A stretch of 64,000 nucleotides of DNA from Formosa haliotis (GCF_001685485.1 NZ_BDEL01000001.1:744001-808000); one strand, 5' to 3'. Positions 1 through 9,397 are shown, counted from the stretch's first letter. Numbers and translations: made by a program. Notes: generated from the letters alone by a model not told the origin.

Positions 1-517
1 TTGGAGCATTTTTATTCTGAATTTCAGAAATAACAGCGGTAATCTCAGAACTTAGCGTTTTTAAATCTAATTTGCTGAAATCCTCTTGCCCCATTTGAGC
101 CGACTTAAATTGAATTAATTCTGATTCTAAATTCTTTAAAGAAGTAGAATTATACAAGTTCGTTTCTACTGCTTTAGAAGCAGAGGCATTGGCTAAATTG
201 TAAAAGGCTTTCGCCGTGTATATATAATCTGTTCCTAACTTCATCGAGTCTTTTAATGATTCTTCTACATTAACTAAGTAAGTTGAGCTGGGTTTGTACT
301 TGGTAGTTGTATTGCTAGACGGTGCATTATTATAGCTCGAATTACTATTATCGGAAATTGTATCGGTCATTACTGGCTGATTTGTATTGATATCATCCAT
401 ATAATCGTCGTTATTATTAGTTGCATAAAACAGGAATGATATTATTCCTAAAACAACTATTAATCCTAAAATCCAAGGCCAAATTGGCTTTTTCTTTTCT
501 ATTTTAATTTCTGCCAT
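1..517 (-). CDS. Membrane-anchored hypothetical protein, C-terminus outside window
   Basis: Reading leftward from an ATG at 517, an open frame of 172 codons runs off the left edge, so the 3' end is missing. Residues about 11-29 form one hydrophobic segment after a short lysine-rich N-terminus (MAEIKIEKKKPIWPW), which suggests a signal anchor with the rest outside the cytoplasm. An Asn/Asp/Ser/Thr-rich linker follows, then a helical region with regular charged and hydrophobic residues. I do not recognise the family. It lies left of the tRNA-like repeat at 1124, so it is probably chromosome flanking the island rather than cargo. Confidence 0.7.
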   Translation of the reverse strand, partial: MAEIKIEKKKPIWPWILGLIVVLGIISFLFYATNNNDDYMDDINTNQPVMTDTISDNSNSSYNNAPSSNTTTKYKPSSTYLVNVEESLKDSMKLGTDYIYTAKAFYNLANASASKAVETNLYNSTSLKNLESELIQFKSAQMGQEDFSKLDLKTLSSEITAVISEIQNKNAP

Positions 518-1088
518 ATCATTTTAATTTTAGTGTATTCAGAAAACTACAGGAGTTTCTTCTACATTGTTAGACTATAAAATTATAAATGAAAACGCTA
601 GTGGGATTACTCCATCGAGAATTATATTAACCTTAAAAATTAAGGCAGATGTTGTATCATGTATTATACTAAATATATTTCTATACGAATGAAATTTCGA
701 TTTTATTTACCAAATATGTTTCATTCCTGTATTATTTACCATTTTAATTTGGTGGTCCGTAGGGTTATAAATACTTAAAAAACTTTCAAAATCGATTAAG
801 AATATAAATGACACAGAGAATAAACGTAGATCCGGAACCTTTTTATTTCAAGCATTAATATTATGTGTTTTTGAGTAGTGAAATAGTTTTAGCCTACAAT
901 AAGTGAATACCTCACTCATTTGAGCATTATGATAGTTAATTTAAGGGAGTAAAATATAATTTATATACTGACTATCAAAATCTTAGTCTAATTCTGGTCA
1001 ACAAATTTTAAGATTTTATTTTGTTATCCGATTTGTTGACATTTTATTTAATATTATTTGTTTTATTTTGATATTATCAAAAACAAAA

Positions 1089-1122
1089 AAAACCTTGTAA
1101 ATCATAAGACTTACAAGGTTTT
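1089..1122 (-). terminator. Hairpin terminator next to the left tRNA-like repeat
   Basis: A perfect 12-bp stem (AAAACCTTGTAA / TTACAAGGTTTT) with a 10-base loop. Read on the minus strand it is followed by a T-rich run, as in an intrinsic terminator. It ends one base from the repeat at 1124. This is the order expected if the original tRNA gene's 3' end and its own terminator stayed at this end when the island integrated. Confidence 0.75.
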
Positions 1123-1123
1123 C

Positions 1124-1139
1124 AGTCGGGGTGGCAGGA
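1124..1139 (-). repeat. Left attachment-site core, tRNA 3'-end-like direct repeat
   Basis: The 16 bases AGTCGGGGTGGCAGGA occur here and, identically and in the same orientation, at 59906-59921. The reverse complement (TCCTGCCACCCCGACT) looks like the T-stem and acceptor 3' strand of a tRNA; a CACCCCG acceptor strand would suit tRNA-Pro, from memory only. The sequence to the right does not continue as a normal tRNA body. The other copy abuts a tyrosine recombinase, so an attachment core is the best reading. Confidence 0.65.
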
Positions 1140-1539
1140 TTAACCATCAAACCACAACCCACAGATCTTCAACACACTAACACCGTTACGTATTAATTAC
1201 TCACCGAATAGTACACTTTTATTAACAAGAACTATAAAACAATAATTAGCTTATCATTTCTATGTATAAAGATACAATTAAAATTAACCCTATTTAAATA
1301 TTATTGATTGTTGAAATAGTATTTTTAAATCTGATAGAATATTTTCTGCTCAAATTTATGACGGGTAATACCTTATAATAAATGTAACAAATGGTCAATT
1401 TCTTTAATTATTCCTAATTAAGGAGTATTGAAGCATGTTAAAATTCAAGATATTCAAACCTCTACTCAACCATTTAAAATAAATTCAGGAAATCAGTAAT
1501 CAAAACTAAAATATCCAAAACCTTAAAACATTTAACATT

Positions 1540-1824
1540 ATGGCCACAAGTATCGTAACAACAGAAGACCTTATTGAGTTTAGAGCAAAACTTCTACAGG
1601 ATATCAAAACCCTATTATCGAATAAGGATAAGAAAGAGTTCAAAAAACATATTAGATCCTCCGAAGTTATGAATCTTTTAAATATTAGCCCTGGAACATT
1701 ACAAAACTTTCGTATAAACGGAACAATACCATATACCAAAATTGGAAATATTATCTATTATAAGTTAACAGACATTCAAAAGATATTAGAAGAGAATAGA
1801 ATATCAGATGGTGGTCCACATTAA
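1540..1824 (+). CDS. Excisionase-like MerR-type helix-turn-helix protein
   Basis: A 94-residue protein. Residues about 37-88 match the small HTH_17/excisionase fold common on Bacteroidota mobile elements: a helical segment with SSEVMNLLNIS, a second helix SPGTLQNFRING, then a wing with IPYTKIGNIIYYK and a final helix. The N-terminal 35 residues are charged and helical, possibly for dimerisation. Such proteins bind DNA near attachment sites and steer the integrase toward excision, or act as small regulators. It lies 400 bases inside the left attachment repeat, while the integrase is at the far end of the island. Family assignment is by pattern; the excision role is inferred. Confidence 0.8.
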   Translation: MATSIVTTEDLIEFRAKLLQDIKTLLSNKDKKEFKKHIRSSEVMNLLNISPGTLQNFRINGTIPYTKIGNIIYYKLTDIQKILEENRISDGGPH

Positions 1825-2357
1825 ATTACTATTTATTCTACATGCTTTTACCAAATAATGCTCAAGTCTGTCTTGAGCATTATTTATTTAGTGTATTTGC
1901 TATTTGCTAAACTTAAACTTATTCTCTAAAAAACTACTTAATAATTAATCTATTAAATATACTGAAATCCAATTTTAATAGCTTGTCTTATTTTCTAAAT
2001 TTCAATTTTTTTACTTCACTACATTTCCATTCTATAATCCGAGTTTTTTTTCTGTGGAATAACTTATTCAAAAAGAATTCCGAAATGGTTATTAAGGGTT
2101 TGGTTGATGCTTCTCAATACTCATTGATAATAGTCATCATTCAGTCAAAACATGTTTTTAGAACCTACTCTAATGTTTCTTTTCTGATTCCTAAATATTC
2201 CACAGGAAAAATACACTTCATTTCAAAAAATTAAGCCTCAAAAGTAAAGCTATCGACTAGGTCTTCCTCATATTTTTACTAGCCAACTTGAACTTTTCTA
2301 TCATAGAAACCCTACTTCAAAATTTCAAATCTTTCTCCTTATTATCTGTATTCATAG

Positions 2358-2413
2358 TTTTGGGTAAAAAATGTACCGGTTTTATTAGGCTGAGCTGGTT
2401 TTTGGGTAAAAAA
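2358..2413 (+). repeat. Direct repeat of 14 bases, two copies
   Basis: TTTTGGGTAAAAAA occurs at 2358-2371 and again at 2400-2413, 42 bases start to start. It is followed by an inverted pair AATTGGTT (2424-2431) and AACCAATT (2465-2472). Spaced identical copies beside inverted repeats could be protein-binding iterons, a transfer origin or the relic of a mobile element; the sequence does not decide. Confidence 0.5.
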
Positions 2414-2494
2414 ACAGATAATCAATTGGTTGAAAGCTAAGCTAGGCAAACACAACAACCTAAAAACCAATTAATTATAAAGAGTGTAAAATTA

Positions 2495-2554
2495 GTAACC
2501 GCGCGCTAGCGGGTTACCCTCTTGCTCTTCAATTTCGTCCCGTAACATCGGGAC
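2495..2554. repeat. Pair of GC-rich hairpins
   Basis: The first is GTAACCGC / GCGGGTTAC (2495-2517), one base bulged. The second is GTCCCG / CGGGAC with a 6-base loop (2537-2554). The patch is markedly GC-richer than its surroundings. Neither hairpin is followed by a clear T-run, so an ordinary terminator is less likely than a structured DNA or RNA element. Confidence 0.5.
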
Positions 2555-2762
2555 AAAAATCAGACTACTAGATAAGCTCTACTTCGAATGGAATAATTAA
2601 ATAGTGGTCAATTATTGTTTTCACTATAAAAAAATTTACGATGATTATTTTTTAATCAAAACTCAAATATTTTAGAATTAACAAAACCTATATCATTCAT
2701 ATCGAAAGAATACTCATTTTTTTTTAATTTAATTATATCTTTTTTTACTGCTAATTAACATC

Positions 2763-2840
2763 CAATATTCAAGCTTGACCAAGACTTATAAAAGTGGTGA
2801 GGAACGAACCCGGTTATGCAGTCTTCAAGTTTGAATATTG
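2763..2840. repeat. Long inverted repeat, 16-base arms
   Basis: CAATATTCAAGCTTGA (2763-2778) and TCAAGTTTGAATATTG (2825-2840) pair at 15 of 16 positions across a 46-base spacer. The spacer is less AT-rich than its flanks and holds no ORF. It could fold as a stable RNA, mark a small non-autonomous element, or be an operator about 220 bases upstream of the sulfatase gene. Confidence 0.6.
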
Positions 2841-3055
2841 TAATTTAGCAGTCTAAAAAAGATCATAATAATATTTAGAAGACAGTTTTTCAATTCCATA
2901 ATAACTTAAATTAAATTCCTTTTAGAATTAGGAAAATGACTTAAATTAAAAATAATACTCAGAAAGGTAAAATCCAACTAATAATGGGTAAGACACTTTA
3001 TAGAAAACAGACAGATTTATTGCTATTTTGAAGATTACTATTTATTTCAGAATAC

Positions 3056-4684
3056 ATGAAAACAATTTTCAAAATAACTGCAGGTTTATACTGTATTTTA
3101 GCCTCTTTCCAATTATTAGCGCAACAAAAGCAGCCTAATGTTTTATTTATTGCGGTAGATGATTTACGTGCCGAATTAGGAACATACGGCTCTCCCATTG
3201 TAAAATCGCCAAATATTGATGCCTTAGCAGAACAAGGCATACAATTTAATCGTGCCTACTGTCAGCAAGCTATTTGCGGACCATCTAGAGCAAGTATCAT
3301 GACGGGATCTTACACTGAAACGATAAACGTTATCGATCTTTTTCAAGATTTTCGAGCTAATCGTCCTGCTATTAAAACCATTCCGCAGCATTTTAGAGAA
3401 AACGGATACGAAACCGTTTATACTGGTAAAGTATTTCATGGTCAATATACAGACGATGAGATGTCTTGGAGCAGAAAGCCAACCCGCGTGGAACGCAACG
3501 CAAATACACCAAAAACAGAAGGCGGTTATGCTCTTGAAGAAAGCCAATTAATCTACATAAACAATAAGAAAGCTTTAGATACAAAATATGGCGAGAAATT
3601 AATTAGAGAAAATTGGCTAGCAAAAGGCCCTGTAACAGAATGTGCCGATGTACCCGATGAGACCTATGATGATGGCTACAATACCAAACTTGCCATTGCT
3701 ACTTTAAAAGATATGGTTAACAAAGGCGACAAACCTTGGTTTATCGGTTTAGGCTTTAAAAAACCACATTTAGATTGGATTGCTCCTAAAAAATACTGGG
3801 ACTTGTATGATGAAAAAAACATTCCGATTTCCACACAAGTAAACCCGCCTAAAAATGGTGCTAGTATGGGTTTATCAGAATCTTTAGAAGTTCGTGTGTC
3901 TGCCGATATGCCTAAAACTGGTCCGTTTTCGCCTGAACTACAACGCAAGTTAAAACACGGTTATTTTGCCTGCATTAGTTATATCGATGCGCAAATTGGT
4001 AAAATGGTTGCCGCGTTAAAGGCCACAGGACAATACGAAAACACGATAATTGTATTATGGTCCGATCATGGTTTTAACTTAGGAGAAATGGGCTATTGGG
4101 GAAAAGCGACCAATTATGAACTTGCAACCCGTGTGCCTTTTATAATTGTAGCTCCAGAAACCAACAAAAAAGCTAAAGGAAAAGTCTCGAATGCCACTGT
4201 AGAATTAATTGATGTATTTCCAACTCTGTGTGATTTAGCTGGTTTAGACAAACCAAGCCATTTAGAAGGACAAAGTTTGGTGCCAATTTTAAAGAAACCA
4301 AGTTTAAAATCTCAAAAACCTGCTTTTAGTGTGTTCCCTACCCCTGCACTTCGCGAATGGGCTGCAAGACCTTTTACCCCACCATTTAGAACGACCTTTT
4401 TCATGCCTTTAATTGAAAAAATCGAGACTAAAATTGAAACCCAAATGGGCGATAAATGGGATAGAAAAACATTTGAACAATTTGTTATGGGTTACGCCAT
4501 GCGCACCGATCGCTATCGATTAGTACTTTGGAAAGATCGCAGACACCCTGAAGCCACACCACTATTCATCGAACTTTACGACCATGAAAAAGACCCTAAT
4601 GAAACCGTAAACATTGCTAATAAAAATCCAGAATTGGTAACAAAATTAACTGAAACGTTTAATAAAGAGTACAGAAAATCTTAA
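3056..4684 (+). CDS. S1 sulfatase, iduronate-2-sulfatase-like, exported
   Basis: A 542-residue type I (formylglycine) sulfatase. The signal peptide ends near LLAQQ (residue 22). The metal-binding pair is D35-D36 in FIAVDDLR. The maturation motif is C74-G-P-S-R78, in which Cys would become formylglycine, so a maturase elsewhere in the genome is needed. LWSDHGFNLGEMGYWGK supplies the second metal-site half. It resembles the IDS-like group (probably SulfAtlas S1_7), and its closest relative here is the 537-residue sulfatase at 30573-32186, sharing the MGYAMRT and ELYDHEKDP segments. It is the only plus-strand gene in the left cluster and is transcribed alone, ending at a hairpin at 4710. Likely removes sulfate esters from imported galactan oligosaccharides; subfamily and regiospecificity are inferred. 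Confidence 0.9.
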   Translation: MKTIFKITAGLYCILASFQLLAQQKQPNVLFIAVDDLRAELGTYGSPIVKSPNIDALAEQGIQFNRAYCQQAICGPSRASIMTGSYTETINVIDLFQDFRANRPAIKTIPQHFRENGYETVYTGKVFHGQYTDDEMSWSRKPTRVERNANTPKTEGGYALEESQLIYINNKKALDTKYGEKLIRENWLAKGPVTECADVPDETYDDGYNTKLAIATLKDMVNKGDKPWFIGLGFKKPHLDWIAPKKYWDLYDEKNIPISTQVNPPKNGASMGLSESLEVRVSADMPKTGPFSPELQRKLKHGYFACISYIDAQIGKMVAALKATGQYENTIIVLWSDHGFNLGEMGYWGKATNYELATRVPFIIVAPETNKKAKGKVSNATVELIDVFPTLCDLAGLDKPSHLEGQSLVPILKKPSLKSQKPAFSVFPTPALREWAARPFTPPFRTTFFMPLIEKIETKIETQMGDKWDRKTFEQFVMGYAMRTDRYRLVLWKDRRHPEATPLFIELYDHEKDPNETVNIANKNPELVTKLTETFNKEYRKS

Positions 4685-4709
4685 TTAATGTTAAGCTTAT
4701 AAAAACGGA

Positions 4710-4740
4710 AATCTCATGTGTAAGGCATGGGATTTTTTTT
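4710..4740 (+). terminator. Intrinsic terminator after sulfatase
   Basis: A 9-bp stem, AATCTCATG / CATGGGATT with one G-U pair, a 7-base loop, then eight or more T. It lies 26 bases after the sulfatase stop codon. Confidence 0.85.
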
Positions 4741-4991
4741 GTTTGCTATCTTAACTCATCTGCAAAGAAGTATGCCTATAAAAGTTTATACTCAAAACAT
4801 TATAATCAACAAATTTAATATATAGTTCCTTCCGTAGCACCCTTATATTCGGTATAATACGCCAATTTAAGCTTCCTCTACAGCCATTAACCTATCCTGA
4901 AATAAAACCCTAAAAAGTGTTCCTTTTAAGTTTTAAATCTTTAGGGAATTAAGAGTCTCAATAGAATACAATAATTGTCTGTTTTCAACAT

Positions 4992-5027
4992 AAAAAAACT
5001 CAGGCAAATCATGTATTTACCTGAGTT
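4992..5027 (-). terminator. Intrinsic terminator for the GH/ASPIC operon
   Basis: A perfect 8-bp stem, AACTCAGG / CCTGAGTT (4997-5004 with 5020-5027), followed on the minus strand by a run of T. It lies 30 bases past the stop of the minus-strand gene ending at 5057. Confidence 0.85.
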
Positions 5028-5056
5028 ATAAGACTAACACTAATTATATTACGACA

Positions 5057-6955
5057 CTATTCTTGTTTCCCTATACTAAGTTTAGTATTTATAGCTTTAA
5101 TATTTTTTGATTCCGATTCGCCATTTGACCAGGTTACTTTTACTTTTCCTGGTTTAGTACAGTTGCCTAAACCAAAATGCATTTGATTATTAAAACCTTG
5201 TGAATATTGTGCTCCTGTAGAGCCAATACGATGTTTTTGCTTATTTCCACAGGCATTCACTTCTACTAACGCGCCTAAAGCTGTCGTGTTATTCTTTGCA
5301 GAATTTCCGACCTCAACCGTTATAAAATTAGTGTTTTTAATTAGCGGCAAGTCGTTTTTAAACAGATGCCATTTACCACGTTCGTTCCCAATAACCACAT
5401 CCACTTTACCATCTTCATTATAATCGATAACTTCAACAGCCATACCTATGGCTCCTAATTCTGTTGAAATAATTTGGCTGTGTTTCAATTCTTCAAAACC
5501 TTCATCACCATAATTTAAATACAAAATAGATGCGTTTTCATTTACCAAATCACCTCTTTTAATCACTAAAACATCGGTAAATCCGTTGTTATCAAAATCG
5601 GCAACGGTTGCAGCGGCGCTATGTTCTTCAAAAAAGATATTCATTTTCTTGGTAACATCCTTATATTTTCCACCCACGTTTTCCAATAACACATCGGTTA
5701 ACCCTTTTGGATGTTGATAGGCTGGGTAACTTTTAACTCCATGAACAACGCCTGTTGCTGGCGCAAATAAATACCCCGCGATACGCCAAGCATCGTTACC
5801 AATATAACCTATATAAAATCCTGTTTTATCTTTATAATTGGCGTTATCTGGAAAGCCTAAAGCATTACTATTTACCAATGTTATGTCTTTTCCCGAATGT
5901 GTTTCACCAGGAAACTCATAATCGTAAGAGGCCTCACCTATAAAATATGTGGCGTTGTTTGGCCATTGCGACTGGAAATTTTCCATTTGTAAAACATCGC
6001 CAACTTTTAAATTATCAAACAAGAATTCTCCACGCTTTGTAAAGAAACCCCAAGTTTTGGTATCGCTATTAAAAAAGGTCTCTCCAATTTCAAAATCTAG
6101 ACCTCTAGTGATGTATAAATCTAAATCCCCATCGTTATCGAAATCTATTTCATTGATACTTGTAACGTCTAAAATATTATAAGGAAACACTTTGTCTGTG
6201 GCATCGGTATAGGTTAAATCGCCTTTACCTAAAAAGGCCTGAACACGACCATTACCGTAAAGTAAAATATCTAATACCCCATCGTTATTAATATCGGTTA
6301 CTACTGTTTTTTGTCCGTCGGCTTTAACTGCTGGTAATTTCGATTTCACAAATAATTCGCCTTTACCATCATTTTCATAGACATAATTTTCACTTTCACC
6401 TTTTTTAACCGCATCGGGAAAAGCAAAATTTAACAAATCTAAATCCCCATCATTATCCCCATCGATAAACTTTACGGTACGACCACGCATAAACTCTAAA
6501 GGCACTTTAAATTCTGGTAGCGGAATAAATTCGCGCTGTTTATTTACCGTATAAACTTTAGAATTTCTAGCATTACTACCAGAACCGCCACCGCGAGACA
6601 TAATAACTTCTAATTGTCCGTCTTTATTGATGTCGCCAATAGATAAACCATGTAAATCACCCATGATAATGTCTATAGGTTTTGCAAATTTGCCTTTATT
6701 ATTCCAACAAACTTGAATGCCATAGCCATGATCGTTAATAAGTAAGTCTTGGTAGCCATCGCGATCTAAATCGGCAACTACAGGGGCGTCCCATTTTCTT
6801 AAATTTTTCTCCTGACGCGGAAATATCTTGTTAGAAACCTCAGAAAAAATAAGGGGTAATTTTGCTTCCGATTGTGCAAAACCTCTATGCTGTAACCCTA
6901 CAAAAAGCCCTAATGTAAGACCTGCTAAACACAGGTTCATTTTATTTAATTTCAT
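5057..6955 (-). CDS. Secreted VCBS/FG-GAP repeat protein with ASPIC/UnbV domain
   Basis: A 632-residue protein with a signal peptide ending near GFAQS (residue 29). Repeated Asp-rich calcium-type loops of the VCBS/FG-GAP kind (for example DLDRDGYQD, DINKDGQLE, DGDNDGDLD, DFDNDGDLD, DYNEDGKVD) should form a seven-bladed integrin-like propeller. The last 90 residues match the ASPIC/UnbV domain of CRTAC1-like proteins (ALGALVEVNACG, then HFGLGNCTKPGKVKVTWSNG). No T9SS sorting domain is visible. It lies 48 bases downstream of the GH-A hydrolase gene on the same strand, so the two probably form an operon. The role is unknown; sugar or protein binding at the surface or in the periplasm is plausible. 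Such proteins occur in algal polysaccharide loci, but I know of no catalytic function. Confidence 0.8.
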   Translation of the reverse strand: MKLNKMNLCLAGLTLGLFVGLQHRGFAQSEAKLPLIFSEVSNKIFPRQEKNLRKWDAPVVADLDRDGYQDLLINDHGYGIQVCWNNKGKFAKPIDIIMGDLHGLSIGDINKDGQLEVIMSRGGGSGSNARNSKVYTVNKQREFIPLPEFKVPLEFMRGRTVKFIDGDNDGDLDLLNFAFPDAVKKGESENYVYENDGKGELFVKSKLPAVKADGQKTVVTDINNDGVLDILLYGNGRVQAFLGKGDLTYTDATDKVFPYNILDVTSINEIDFDNDGDLDLYITRGLDFEIGETFFNSDTKTWGFFTKRGEFLFDNLKVGDVLQMENFQSQWPNNATYFIGEASYDYEFPGETHSGKDITLVNSNALGFPDNANYKDKTGFYIGYIGNDAWRIAGYLFAPATGVVHGVKSYPAYQHPKGLTDVLLENVGGKYKDVTKKMNIFFEEHSAAATVADFDNNGFTDVLVIKRGDLVNENASILYLNYGDEGFEELKHSQIISTELGAIGMAVEVIDYNEDGKVDVVIGNERGKWHLFKNDLPLIKNTNFITVEVGNSAKNNTTALGALVEVNACGNKQKHRIGSTGAQYSQGFNNQMHFGLGNCTKPGKVKVTWSNGESESKNIKAINTKLSIGKQE

Positions 6956-7003
6956 TTTAATAATTCTTTTTTATAGCACTTCATGCTTCAACTACACCCA
7001 AAA

Positions 7004-9397
7004 CTATTGCGTCACATTTAATAATAATACACCATTTGATTTTAACTCGAAATCTGAATTTAAAGCCTCGCCAGTCATCATATTGGTCAGTTCTAATTTT
7101 TGACCGTTTTTATGTGACAGATTTAATTTCGCGGTGTTTTTACCAATATTAAGTAGGTTTACAATATAACTTCCATTAGCATTTTTAGCAACTCTCCAAA
7201 CACAACCCTTTGCGCCTAAGCCATTGGTTTCTTGCAATACAAGTTCTGGTAAACTGTTTGAAATTAGCTCTAAAGCTTTGCTTTTAATGGTTTCGATGCT
7301 TGCTTTTTTATCCATTTGAATTAAAACACCCTTACCTTCAGTTAATTTTTGGGTACGTTTGGCACCATACTCATTTAATGATAAGCTTTCTTCACCATCT
7401 AAAATTACCGTTCCGCCTTGGTTAAGATAATTTTGTAAGGTTTCAAATTCGGCATCGGTAGCATATTGCGTTTTATAAACAAGGATAGCATCCCAGTTAG
7501 ATTGATCTTGATTTTTAATGCTTTTTTCGGTTGCATAACCTAACGGAAATCCTTCAAAATACAGAGATTCATACATATGAAATAGGCCTTCCATATGATG
7601 TTTTATATTAATTGCTGAAGCTTCAGAATAAAATAAACGCAATGGTCTTTTTTGGTTTCTTAATGCAAATAACTCTTCAGAAAAAGAATTTAAATCCATC
7701 ATAACCTGCGTATATTCATTGGCCACTTGAGGCTGCATATTAACCGAGCCTGCAAAAGAACCCGCTAAGGCAGGATCGAAAAAGTTTAGTTCGCCCTCTA
7801 AACGATCTTCTGGCGAGCCATCTGGATCTCTTGCCCAAAACCAAGCCAGTTGGGCATCCATACCATGCAAGGTTGCTAACCAAGTGGTGCTTCTTACAAA
7901 ATCTGTAGACAGGTCTAGTTTTCTCCAACGTGAAGCTGATAAAAAATGGGATTCTGAATTAAAATTAATTTTTTTAGGCGATACCGATTCCATAAAATCG
8001 TAAGACACACTCATTTCCTCCCAGAAATAAGAGTAGCGCTCCTCCCAAGCTTCTGGTTTATTTAATCTATTATCATGCTCTCTAATTTTAGCATCGTTAC
8101 CAATCATGGAAGTTAAATTGGTTAATGCTTCGGTATCGATACCATGCGTACGACCACTTTCGGTAAACATGTTCGGCATGATTTTGATGCTTGTATCGGC
8201 ATCAGGATTTGTTTTACGTAATTCGCCTTGTAAATATGAAAACCAATCTATACTTCTGTCCATATTATAACGGCACCAGTCATACCATATTGGTGTGCCT
8301 TGCTTGGCCTTATCGATAGGGATTTCAATTTCAACTGCAGCGAAATTTTTAAACGAGGTATTCCAGTTTTTATTCAAGGCTTTTATATTGCCCTTGTATT
8401 TCACCTCTAACCATTTTTTTAATTTATCTATGGTATAAGAAGACAGCTCGGTCATTTCATGAAAACGAGAAGTCCAGTGTCCTTTTTCAGAAAACCAGTG
8501 AGGTTCATTAGATAAAATATAGCCCATTTGTGTGACTTTTTTCCCTTTGGTTAATTCACCCGATTTTTGAATAACATCGCTCCAAACCTTTCTAGCTAAA
8601 GGGTTATCGATATCGAAACCAGTAAATAAGGAACGTCCTTTTTCAATTTCAGGATCTTGTTTATGTACCCAGTCTGGCATACCCATATTCCAAAGGATTA
8701 GAAAACCCACGTTGGTATCTGGAATATCTGTAATAAGTTTCAATTTTTCCTGATCGAAAGTACCATCTTCTTTTAAAATATAAGGATTAATAGCACGGTC
8801 TTGATTAACTTCATACAACGTACTTCCACCGTGATAAATGTTTCCTAAATAATCGTTGTATACACTTGTATTGGTTAGCGGTTTTCCAACAGTTTTAGAA
8901 AAGTAATCGTATAAAAACACTGGTTTTCCATGACTTAAAAACATATCTTTGGCAACTTCAATGTTCTCCCAATCGACTTTAGCCACTGGTCTGCGTGTTA
9001 TTTTACCCGCTAAAACTTGCTCTAAATCGTTTATGCTTTTATCTAAGATTTGAATAACTTTTTTTCTTTCAAAATCTGGTAAATCTTCAGCCGATTTCTT
9101 TTTGTCTTCAGCTAAAGGTGCATAATAACCAAATAGTTTTTCGATGTCGTCTTGGTGTGCTTCATCCCAATTTGCAAATTTTAAAAACTCGTGAGCAAAC
9201 CAAACGGTGGTTTCCTCTCTTGTAACATCAATAGATTTGGCTTTAGCGGTATCCATTAAATTTGTTAACGTTTCAATTTTGTCTTGAGCTTGAGCTTCTA
9301 AAGACTTAGGTTCTTCTTTTTTACAAGAAATAAAAACAGTAATTACAAGAATAAAAAGTAAAGACTGTAAACTTTTGTTAGTTTGTTTTCGTGGCAT
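7004..9397 (-). CDS. Clan GH-A glycoside hydrolase lipoprotein, GH42/GH167-like
   Basis: A 797-residue lipoprotein (lipobox VFISC, C25). After an N-terminal helical region (30-140) comes a GH42-like TIM barrel. The likely acid/base is E298 in ILSNEPHW, and the likely nucleophile E482 in NFNSESHF, the spacing expected for clan GH-A. The C-terminal part (about 600-797) looks like a GH42-type trimerisation domain plus a beta-sandwich. The arrangement fits GH167, a family known from carrageenan-degrading Pseudoalteromonas that releases neocarrabiose units from desulfated chains; I assign this from memory of family features, not a search. A paralogue lies at 37210-39498. First gene of an operon with the ASPIC/UnbV protein. 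An uncharacterised GH42-like beta-galactosidase is the main alternative. Confidence 0.7.
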   Translation of the reverse strand: MPRKQTNKSLQSLLFILVITVFISCKKEEPKSLEAQAQDKIETLTNLMDTAKAKSIDVTREETTVWFAHEFLKFANWDEAHQDDIEKLFGYYAPLAEDKKKSAEDLPDFERKKVIQILDKSINDLEQVLAGKITRRPVAKVDWENIEVAKDMFLSHGKPVFLYDYFSKTVGKPLTNTSVYNDYLGNIYHGGSTLYEVNQDRAINPYILKEDGTFDQEKLKLITDIPDTNVGFLILWNMGMPDWVHKQDPEIEKGRSLFTGFDIDNPLARKVWSDVIQKSGELTKGKKVTQMGYILSNEPHWFSEKGHWTSRFHEMTELSSYTIDKLKKWLEVKYKGNIKALNKNWNTSFKNFAAVEIEIPIDKAKQGTPIWYDWCRYNMDRSIDWFSYLQGELRKTNPDADTSIKIMPNMFTESGRTHGIDTEALTNLTSMIGNDAKIREHDNRLNKPEAWEERYSYFWEEMSVSYDFMESVSPKKINFNSESHFLSASRWRKLDLSTDFVRSTTWLATLHGMDAQLAWFWARDPDGSPEDRLEGELNFFDPALAGSFAGSVNMQPQVANEYTQVMMDLNSFSEELFALRNQKRPLRLFYSEASAINIKHHMEGLFHMYESLYFEGFPLGYATEKSIKNQDQSNWDAILVYKTQYATDAEFETLQNYLNQGGTVILDGEESLSLNEYGAKRTQKLTEGKGVLIQMDKKASIETIKSKALELISNSLPELVLQETNGLGAKGCVWRVAKNANGSYIVNLLNIGKNTAKLNLSHKNGQKLELTNMMTGEALNSDFELKSNGVLLLNVTQ

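Larger units (their letters stand above)
518..1539. other. Intergenic region at left island boundary
   Basis: No convincing gene in about 1 kb. It holds a strong hairpin (1089-1122) and the tRNA-like 16-base repeat (1124-1139), both listed separately. The remainder is very AT-rich. I could not place a TTG/TAnnTTTG-type Bacteroidota promoter with confidence. Confidence 0.6.
1825..3055. other. Gene-poor region with several structured repeats
   Basis: About 1.2 kb without a convincing gene. On the minus strand between about 2350 and 2050, short stretches look like decayed coding sequence broken by stops and frameshifts; no family is recognisable. It also holds a 14-base direct repeat, two GC-rich hairpins in otherwise AT-rich DNA, and a 16-base inverted repeat around 46 bases, each listed separately. 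The start of the sulfatase transcript must lie near the right end, but I found no clear promoter. Confidence 0.5.

Noticed and set aside
1140..1215. Degenerate tRNA-like sequence next to the left repeat
   Set aside because: The reverse complement hints at an anticodon and T-arm, but the stems do not pair well and the 5' acceptor strand is missing, so I do not call a tRNA or tRNA pseudogene.
1983..2234. 83-codon open frame on the plus strand
   Set aside because: Low-complexity Phe/Ile/Ser-rich text, non-ATG start and no family pattern; likely chance in AT-rich DNA.
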